From contig DYRE01000024.1 in assembly GCA_020718965.1 (NCBI GenBank), forward strand, positions 1 through 13,175: a DNA stretch of 13,175 nucleotides. The letters run 5' to 3'. The translations under genes and the position numbers were made by a program. A model generated the notes under the pieces. The model ran no database searches, was not told the origin of the DNA, and saw nothing but the letters and a program-made list of their open reading frames with translations. Every line of letters starts with the position of its first letter. The first letter of the stretch is position 1. Origin of the DNA: Desulfomonile tiedjei. GTDB lineage: Bacteria; Desulfobacterota; Desulfomonilia; Desulfomonilales; Desulfomonilaceae. Of the stretch, positions 1-6,500 are shown piece by piece.

Positions 1-129
1 AGATCTATTCGAGAAGAACTACCAAGAATGGAGGGCCTCTATCTCAAGAATTTAATGGAAACCCTGGACGCCAATGAAGGGATTACCGCATTTCTTGAAA
101 AACGAAAACCTGTGTGGAGAAATAGCTAG
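1..129 (+). CDS. Enoyl-CoA hydratase/isomerase (crotonase) family protein, C-terminal fragment
   Basis: This is the end of a gene that enters from the left edge; only the last 42 codons and the TAG stop are present. The translated tail contains DANEGITAFLEKRKPVW, a pattern typical of the extreme C-terminus of crotonase-superfamily enoyl-CoA hydratases, where an 'EG..AF.EKR.P.W' segment closes the C-terminal trimerisation helices. Such enzymes add water across the double bond of acyl-CoA thioesters, in fatty-acid or aromatic-ring degradation. The catalytic glutamates and oxyanion hole lie outside the window, so the exact substrate (for example crotonyl-CoA or a cyclic dienoyl-CoA) cannot be told. 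The gene converges with the methyltransferase that ends 27 bases further on, so the two are not co-transcribed. Confidence 0.75.
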   Translation, partial: RSIREELPRMEGLYLKNLMETLDANEGITAFLEKRKPVWRNS

Positions 130-156
130 CTATAACCATTATCAAAATAGTTAAAT

Positions 157-1149
157 TCACGCCACACCGGTGACCAACTGGTCCATACGAAGACCTTCAC
201 GCACTAGTCGCACATCAACGAAGCCTGCGATTTTTAGGTCTTCGTAAATTTCTTTAAAAGTATAAGTGTTACCCCCGCTTGTTGCCACCAGCATGTTAAC
301 AGCAAAGATGGCTCCACCTTCAGGACGAGTTCTGGAGTCATCCATGATGTAATCTCGAATTATTATAATTCCGCCGGGTTCCAATACGGAGTGAATCTTT
401 GAAAATAGGGATCGATTTTTTTCACGGCTGTTCATGTGAACAATAGCTGAAAGAAGCGCTACATCGTGCCCTGCCGGCAACATGTCGCTGTTAAAATCCC
501 CAGAGATAAAACTCGCCCGATCTGTTAATCCTGCATCCTCAAATTTCTTTCTGGTCATGCCAATCACTACGGGAAGATCAAAAATGGCAACTGAAAGGTT
601 AGGGTTAAATTCCAGAAAAGCCCTGGAATAAACCCCAGATCCACCTCCAACATCCAACAGACTTTTCCTGCCTTCGAGATGCACTTCTCTGGCCAGTTCG
701 TCAGCCCTTTGGCGTCCTATAACCTCCATGGCGCCAATAAAAGCCTTCATGTCTTCATCCGATTTCCTAACCTTAACAAACGAATCAATATCGAGTTCAC
801 CGGAAACAATATCGGTCAGGTTAGACCAACTATTCCACATGCGGACCCTATGAAGAAGCATAGGTAGGATGGTATCAGGGGATTTAGAATCCAGAAGCCG
901 CAAGACATCGGGGTCGACAGAGTAAACATCGGCGTCTTTTTTTACAAATCCCATTGCGGCCAAGGCATCGAGAAGAATTTGTACGCCTCTAGCGCACCAT
1001 TTATTATCTTCAACAATTTGATCAACTGTCTTTGATCCTTTTTGAAATTTTGAAAAAATATCTAGCTCAGCGGCGGACAGGATTATACGCGCCTTTTGAA
1101 AACTCGCCCCCAGAGCGTCAATACTTTGGAAATCCCATTCTGAATTCAT
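157..1149 (-). CDS. SAM-dependent O-methyltransferase, dimerising (hydroxyindole/COMT-like) family
   Basis: A 330-residue class I methyltransferase of the family whose N-terminal part is a winged-helix dimerisation domain (about residues 15-100, with ILSAAELDIF and the ARGVQILLDALAAMGFV helix-turn-helix). The C-terminal part is a Rossmann SAM-binding domain. The glycine loop LLDVGGGSG is at residues 164-172, the acidic ribose-binding residue is D191 in FDLP, and GDF follows at 217-219. H238 sits near where plant and bacterial O-methyltransferases of this family carry their catalytic base. The ATG start is preceded by GGGAG at a normal distance, and the gene begins 20 bases after the small membrane protein ends, so the two probably form one transcript. 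Family members methylate hydroxyls on small aromatic or polyketide-like acceptors, and some act in bacteriochlorophyll or quinone pathways. The acceptor here is unknown. Confidence 0.85.
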   Translation of the reverse strand: MNSEWDFQSIDALGASFQKARIILSAAELDIFSKFQKGSKTVDQIVEDNKWCARGVQILLDALAAMGFVKKDADVYSVDPDVLRLLDSKSPDTILPMLLHRVRMWNSWSNLTDIVSGELDIDSFVKVRKSDEDMKAFIGAMEVIGRQRADELAREVHLEGRKSLLDVGGGSGVYSRAFLEFNPNLSVAIFDLPVVIGMTRKKFEDAGLTDRASFISGDFNSDMLPAGHDVALLSAIVHMNSREKNRSLFSKIHSVLEPGGIIIIRDYIMDDSRTRPEGGAIFAVNMLVATSGGNTYTFKEIYEDLKIAGFVDVRLVREGLRMDQLVTGVA

Positions 1150-1169
1150 TCTTTATGCTCCCGGTGAAA

Positions 1170-1571
1170 TCAATTAGATACATTCTTGAACAATTCTAGA
1201 ACAGCCGAAGTCAAAACAACCAGTATAGTTCCGAGCGTCACGTAAAACCCTAACGCTGGAAGCGAAACGGCGTACACCTTGTAGCGTCTCACAACGAAGA
1301 ATTTAGCAAGCAGAACAACGAATACTACTACTGCCACGAGACCATGCAAAACATAATTCACGGGAACATTAGCGAAGAAAGCCAAACGGGGCAACATGTA
1401 AATAAACAGGGTCGTAAAAATTCCTGTAAAAAAAAGACCAAGCCACCTGTGCAATGATCTTAAAAAATCTGATCCTCTTTTCCGACCCAAAACTTCAAAC
1501 ATAATGACGGCGTTCACTATGCCGACGACGCCTGTAACGATTGCTGCGCCAATAACTAATGACTCGAACAT
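1170..1571 (-). CDS. Small four-helix integral membrane protein, function unknown
   Basis: A 133-residue hydrophobic protein with four predicted membrane helices at about residues 4-27, 44-66, 71-94 and 102-127. Positively charged loops (GRKRGSDFLRSLHR after helix 1, RRYK after helix 3) suggest that both termini face the periplasm. Histidines H41 (start of helix 2) and H76 (in helix 3) recall cytochrome-b-like membrane proteins, but with this topology they would lie near opposite membrane faces, so a single bis-His haem site is not supported. The ATG at 1571 has an excellent ribosome-binding site, AAGGAG, eight bases upstream. It is the first gene of a minus-strand pair with the O-methyltransferase. 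I do not recognise the family with certainty; it is a real gene judging by start signal, composition and spacing. Confidence 0.75.
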   Translation of the reverse strand: MFESLVIGAAIVTGVVGIVNAVIMFEVLGRKRGSDFLRSLHRWLGLFFTGIFTTLFIYMLPRLAFFANVPVNYVLHGLVAVVVFVVLLAKFFVVRRYKVYAVSLPALGFYVTLGTILVVLTSAVLELFKNVSN

Positions 1572-1727
1572 TTAACTTGCTCCTTTGCCACTGATTAACT
1601 GCTTTCGATCACCCTTTTACTCATAACGTAGGTCTTTTTCCAACCCATAAAACAATGTTTAGAACAAAAAACTTCGGCATATTTGATGTTTTAACTTTAA
1701 ATATATAGTCTTATATACTGTTATTAA

Positions 1728-1756
1728 TTGACAATATAGTTCAGCGATAATATCTT
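1728..1756 (+). promoter_or_regulatory. Candidate sigma-70 promoter for trmJ-lgt
   Basis: A perfect -35 hexamer TTGACA (1728-1733) is followed after 17 bases by TATCTT (1751-1756), a four-of-six match to the -10 consensus. The preceding 40 bases are very AT-rich, like an UP element. Transcription would begin near 1763, leaving a leader of about 58 bases before trmJ. The rest of the 249-base divergent region (1572-1820) must also hold the promoter for the minus-strand membrane protein gene, but no convincing pair of hexamers was found for it. Confidence 0.45.
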
Positions 1757-1820
1757 TCAACCTGCGCAAGTGTCCTGTTCGAGGATTTTTGCGACATAAT
1801 GGAAATGATCAGCAATTCAC

Positions 1821-2627
1821 ATGAAACCTCACAGAAGAGTTCAAAGAGGATTCAGAGTCCATCCCGACTGGGCTACGGCCTTGGAAAATATTCGCATCGT
1901 GTTGGTCGGCACAACCCACCCCGGGAACATTGGTGGCGTTGCGCGTGTCATGAAAAATATGGGATTGAAAAACCTTAAGCTTGTTTCTTCAACTTGTTGT
2001 GGACCTGAAACAGATGCCTTTTCGATGTCCTCCGGAGCTTACGACATTGTGTCCAAAGCATGCAGATTCGATGAACTCCGCTCAGCTCTTTCAGGTTCAA
2101 TCATGGCTGTAGCGACTTCAGCCCGACTAGGTGGAAAGAGGACAACAGCAAAGACCCCTTCAGAGATTATTCCGGACCTAATGTCAAAGTCTAGAACCGG
2201 TAAGGTTTCAATTGTATTCGGTCGAGAATCCAGAGGGTTATCTAACGAGGAAATTAAGCTCTGTGATCAACACGCCATTATTCCTACTGACGCCGATTTC
2301 GCTTCCATGAATCTTGCCCAAGCCGTTGCAATAATGTGTTACGAAATTTTTAAGGTGGCCTGTCAGCCTATTGGTTTCAAGACCATTTCATTCCATCCGG
2401 CTCAGATAGAATCTCGGGAACAAATGTTCACACATATAGAAGAGGTTCTGATCCAGACCAGTTTCTTGCCCGCAAAAAATTCACTTCGAATGATGAGGGA
2501 TATTCGTAGAATTCTAAACAGCGCGTCTATGGATGAACGTGACGTAAGGATCATAAGAGGTATTTTCAGAAAACTTGACAATGCAGTGCGCATAGCGTCA
2601 ACAAACCGCATAGTGAAGGTCGACTAA
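1821..2627 (+). CDS. trmJ: tRNA (cytidine/uridine-2'-O-)-methyltransferase, TrmJ type (SpoU/TrmH superfamily)
   Basis: A 268-residue SPOUT-fold RNA methyltransferase. All three SpoU motifs are present: motif 1 around GNIGGVARVMKNMG (residues 35-48, with N36 and the conserved R42), motif 2 IVFGRESRGLSNEE (131-144) and motif 3 SMNLAQAVAIMCYE (162-175). They form the trefoil knot that binds SAM. The segment ENIRIVLV...NIGGVARVMKNMG and a helical C-terminal extension (about 190-268) fit TrmJ, which 2'-O-methylates position 32 in the tRNA anticodon loop, better than TrmH or RlmB. Compared with E. coli TrmJ there are about 20 extra basic residues at the N-terminus. The only ATG is the one chosen, and its ribosome-binding site is weak; a TTG at 1881 would remove the extension. 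The gene ends one base before lgt starts, implying translational coupling. Confidence 0.85.
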   Translation: MKPHRRVQRGFRVHPDWATALENIRIVLVGTTHPGNIGGVARVMKNMGLKNLKLVSSTCCGPETDAFSMSSGAYDIVSKACRFDELRSALSGSIMAVATSARLGGKRTTAKTPSEIIPDLMSKSRTGKVSIVFGRESRGLSNEEIKLCDQHAIIPTDADFASMNLAQAVAIMCYEIFKVACQPIGFKTISFHPAQIESREQMFTHIEEVLIQTSFLPAKNSLRMMRDIRRILNSASMDERDVRIIRGIFRKLDNAVRIASTNRIVKVD

Positions 2628-2628
2628 C

Positions 2629-3444
2629 ATGTACCGGCCTGAATACATGCTTATCGATCCGGTGATTTTCAGACTTGGGCCACTTGAGTTTCGATGGTAT
2701 GGACTGATGTATCTGGTTGGGTTTGGGATCGCCTACTTGATTATCAGGAATGAATTGGCGAGAAAGAATGGCCCACTTCCAACTGAAGCCGCCGGTGACT
2801 TCCTTTTTTATCTTGTCTTAGGACTATTGCTTGGGGCACGAGTCGGATATGTGATTTTTTATAATTTGCCGGTTTATATCCATCGTCCTTGGGAAATTTT
2901 CGCTGTCTGGCATGGAGGTATGAGTTTTCACGGCGGGCTTATTGGAATGATTTTCTCCGGTTTGATTTTCTCAATCAGGCGAAAAGCCTCTTTCCTTGAG
3001 CTTGCCGATATAGGCGCCCTGGCCGCTCCATTGGGACTAATGCTGGGACGAATTGGCAATTTTATCAATGGCGAGTTATTTGGCAGAATGACCTATTTGC
3101 CTTGGGGAATGATTTTTCCGGGGGGTGGAAACGTCCCCCGGCATCCATCACAACTTTATGAGGCTTTGCTTGAAGGGCCGATACTGTTTACGATCCTTTG
3201 GGTCTTGCGAACAAAAGTTAAAAGACCGGGGGATATTTTATCAATATTTTTGGTTCTATATGGAATTTTTCGTTTCACCGCAGAATTTTTTAGAGAACCC
3301 GATCCTCAACTCGGTTTTATTGTTTCGGGTTTAACGATGGGACAAATCCTTTGCTTGGCCATGAGTTTTTCAGGAATTGTTCTGTTTACTTGTTTAAGAC
3401 TTAAAACTCGAACTGAGGGGCAAAATCCTTCGGTCGGATCTTGA
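2629..3444 (+). CDS. lgt: Prolipoprotein diacylglyceryl transferase Lgt
   Basis: An inner-membrane enzyme that transfers a diacylglyceryl group from phosphatidylglycerol to the lipobox cysteine of prolipoproteins, the first step of lipoprotein maturation. The 271 residues carry the family blocks in order: FRWYG (Y24), HGGMSFHGG (95-103, H101), GRIGNFINGE (140-149, R141 and E149), RHPSQLYEA (171-179) and RFTAEFFREPD (215-225, R215 and E219). These correspond to the essential Tyr26, His103, Arg143, Glu151, Arg239 and Glu243 of the E. coli enzyme, so it should be active. Several hydrophobic helices fit the seven-helix membrane fold. The start chosen has GAAGG about ten bases upstream inside the end of trmJ. 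A second ATG at 2647 gives a more family-like N-terminus (MLIDPVIF) but lacks a ribosome-binding site. Confidence 0.97.
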   Translation: MYRPEYMLIDPVIFRLGPLEFRWYGLMYLVGFGIAYLIIRNELARKNGPLPTEAAGDFLFYLVLGLLLGARVGYVIFYNLPVYIHRPWEIFAVWHGGMSFHGGLIGMIFSGLIFSIRRKASFLELADIGALAAPLGLMLGRIGNFINGELFGRMTYLPWGMIFPGGGNVPRHPSQLYEALLEGPILFTILWVLRTKVKRPGDILSIFLVLYGIFRFTAEFFREPDPQLGFIVSGLTMGQILCLAMSFSGIVLFTCLRLKTRTEGQNPSVGS

Positions 3445-3502
3445 AAGCTTCTCCGGTTTTGAGATTCGGTTTTTGAAGAGCATCCAAGAAATTACACAAC
3501 AT

Positions 3503-3507
3503 GGTGG
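3503..3507 (+). promoter_or_regulatory. Ribosome-binding site that decides the start of the TPR-CHAT gene
   Basis: GGTGG lies five bases before the ATG at 3513. The ATG at 3501, 12 bases earlier in the same frame, has no purine-rich sequence at a workable distance. Starting at 3513 also gives a standard signal peptide beginning MKKF, so 3513 is preferred. Confidence 0.5.
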
Positions 3508-3512
3508 CGTTC

Positions 3513-6500
3513 ATGAAAAAATTCTTACGGCTTGCTATCGCTTTGCTAACGTTAAGTCTATCAACGATTTGTGATAGCGCATCCTTATGTTTAGCTGATG
3601 ATCTTATTGCTTACGAACATCTGAAAAGCAACAACATCTATTCCTGTGCAGAAACTGGACAAAATGCGAATAGTCGTGACTTCGAGACACCGCTTCTTCC
3701 TAAAGACTCTTTTGGTTGGGGTGTGGCTGCCGGATCAAGATCTTCAGAGAAATTGACGCCTAAAGACAAGTCAGCGCCTAAAGACACGATGCCAGTCGTA
3801 GACAATCCTCAAAATGTTTCTAATGAAGCTGGACCTGGAAGTGATTCAACATCATCACACTCCACGCTAGACAATAGCTCTCTATCAAACTCCGAGTCAC
3901 CAAATGACAATATCCCACAGAAACTGTCAGAAACGAAATACAGTAAAGCTACTCCTGGGACAATCGCCAATCTCCTGAAATCCGCGGAGATAAGCGCACA
4001 AAACGCCGACTGGGGAGCCATGTTATCCTCAAGTAAATCCGCTCTGGACCAGTCGAGATCTTTAAGTGACCGCAGATCAGAAACAATTGCACTGAGAGGG
4101 GCGGCAAAGGCCAATTTTGAGTTGGGACAGATTGAAGAGGCCTCACAGCTTGTAGAACAAGCCATTGAGATCAATCGGGAGATGAAGAATGCCAAAGGAC
4201 GGGCTTTAGACTTGATTCTTGGAGGCCAGATTTCAATGGCTCAAGCAAACTATCTAAAAGCTTCATCCCAGTTTGAAGAGGCGCAGAAAATTCTACCTTC
4301 GTCGGAATCAGGACAATTACCTCAATTGTTAAAGAATCTTTCTAATGCCTATATAAAATTGCAAAGATTTCGCGAGGCGCTCTCAATACTAAGTCGTCTG
4401 TCAAATTTCTACTCCAAGAACAATGAAGCGGATCAGGTTGCCGCCATCCGGATTGACATTGCGGATATATACATTTCGACAGGTGACTTCAGGAGCGCTG
4501 GGATCGAGCTCAAGAAATCTGAAAAAATATTTCGTGAATCGAACATGCCTAAGCTACTAGGCCAGGTTCTATTTCGAATAGCTTATCTAGCCGCAGTCTC
4601 AGGCGATTTCAGTGGAGCGCAACCCAAACTCGAAGAGGCCGCAAGCCTGACGTCTGCCTCGGAAGTCAAATGGACGGGAACTCTGCAGGCGACGAGAAAT
4701 GGAATTGACGAATACGAAAAAGGACATCCTGATAAAGCCCTAGAACAATTTACAAAGGCACTTTCTCTCCTTGAAGAGGGGCAGCACGCTTTGTTCAAAG
4801 CTCGTATAAAACTCTTGGTCGCCAAAGTTCACATCGAAAAAGCGGAATGGGCAACGGCTGCTGAACTGGCGTCCACTTCTCTTGCGGAGTTCAAAAAATC
4901 TTTAGTCCTTGACGGAGAAGCTGATTCTGAGGAAACCCTTTCCCAGATCATGTTTAGGCAAGGGTCCCTGAAAAAAGCTGCTGAACACTCTCAAAATGCA
5001 TTTGATATTTATAAGAAACTTAAGAATAAAGATCGTATGGTTCAGAGCAGAATACTATCCGTAGAGATAAACGAAGCTCTGGGAAACCCCGCCGAGGCAT
5101 TAAAACAACTAAAAGAAGCTATTGACATCTCAAAAACGGGGATAGATCGCAAGACGTCGAATTATCTGCGACTGGGCGTGGCCAGGTTTCGTCTGACCAG
5201 GGAAAATACCGACAAAGGATTAGAAGCCGCCCTCGAAGCTAAAAAAGATTTTGTAGCTATGGGTGATGTTCGGGGAATCGCAGAAGCCGATTTCACTCTT
5301 GGATTGGGATATGAACTTGGAGGCAATGCTTCAAACGGCCAAGAACTTTTAGAATTAGCTCTGAATAAACATCGGCAAATGGGCGACAGATATAATGAGG
5401 GGAAAGATTTGACCGCTATAGGTGTCATTTTCAAGAACGAAGGGTCAATCGATCGGGCTGAACAGACATTTACCCAGGCATTGGAATTAAGAAAATCTAT
5501 TGGTGACTTAAGAGGTTATGCCGCTAATCTTGTAAATTTGGCAAATATATATCGACGGAAATCTATGAACTCAAAAGCATCCGAGAATTTGCAGAAGGCT
5601 CTAGGCATATATCGACAGGTATCTGATAAAAAGGGAGAAGCCGACGCTTTGACGAATTTGGCAAACCTAGATGGTTTAGATGGATCGTACCGCGCTGCAA
5701 TGGAAAAATTCAATCTTGCTCTAGAACTTCATAAACAAACTTCAGATATTCGAGGTATTGCTACAGACCTTATAAGTATAGGCTCATTACACATAGTGGC
5801 TGGAGATATTGAAAGTGGAGCCGCCGCTCTCAGGGAAGCGGAAGTTTACAACAAAAGAATATTCAATCCTTTAGGAACCATTGCGATACTGTCCGAGACG
5901 GCCAAAATCTATCAAGCGCGAAAGAATTACGCGCAGGCCCTTGCGTGTTTGAATAAGGCCATGGAACTGGCCAAGGTAGATAAAGATCCAAAATCTGTCT
6001 CCTCGATTAATCTGAGGATGGCGTCAGTTTTTGAAGAAATGGGGGATTTTCAAAAAGCTCTGGGGATTTTCGAACAATCGCGAGATCAACTTTCCAGTAA
6101 CCAAGACATAAAGGGATTGGCATGGGCTTTCGGATCAATCGGGATTATTCAAGCAAGAATGGAAGATTATGAGGATGCGATAAAAAATCTTACTGAGGCC
6201 AATCGTTTGAGAAGTGAACACGGTATATTGTCACGTCAATCCCAAGAAATTGACTTCTATCTTGGAGAAATTTACCTGGGATTTAAGGATTATGACCGTG
6301 CCCTTAATCATTTTCATAGAGCCCTGTCCGTTTCCCAGACAACTGGATCTGATAGATATACAGGAAAAATTTATGATCGAATCGGAGTTATATATTTCAG
6401 GATGCAGGATTACTCCAAGGCTAAAGATTTTCTCGAAGACGCTTTACGGATTAGTTCCGAAAACGCGGACACAAGCGCCCAGAAAACTCAATTGATACGT

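Noticed and set aside
133..153. Stem-loop TAACCATT-ATCAA-AATAGTTA between the two convergent genes at the left edge
   Set aside because: The stem is short, AT-rich with one imperfect pair, and no T-run follows on either strand, so a terminator call is not justified.
3450..3479. Imperfect direct repeat (CCGGTTTTGAGA / TCGGTTTTTGAAGA) between lgt and the TPR-CHAT gene
   Set aside because: It is short and imperfect, with no sign of a regulatory or mobile role.
3567..3594. Possible lipobox in the TPR-CHAT signal peptide (STIC or ASLC)
   Set aside because: The residues before each Cys do not match L-(A/S)-(G/A)-C, so lipidation is not supported.
3809..6495. Several open frames of 65-128 codons on the minus strand, and one on the plus strand, inside the TPR region
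   Set aside because: They lie wholly within the TPR-CHAT gene, have Ser/Pro/Arg-rich composition typical of antisense frames, lack ribosome-binding sites and resemble no family.
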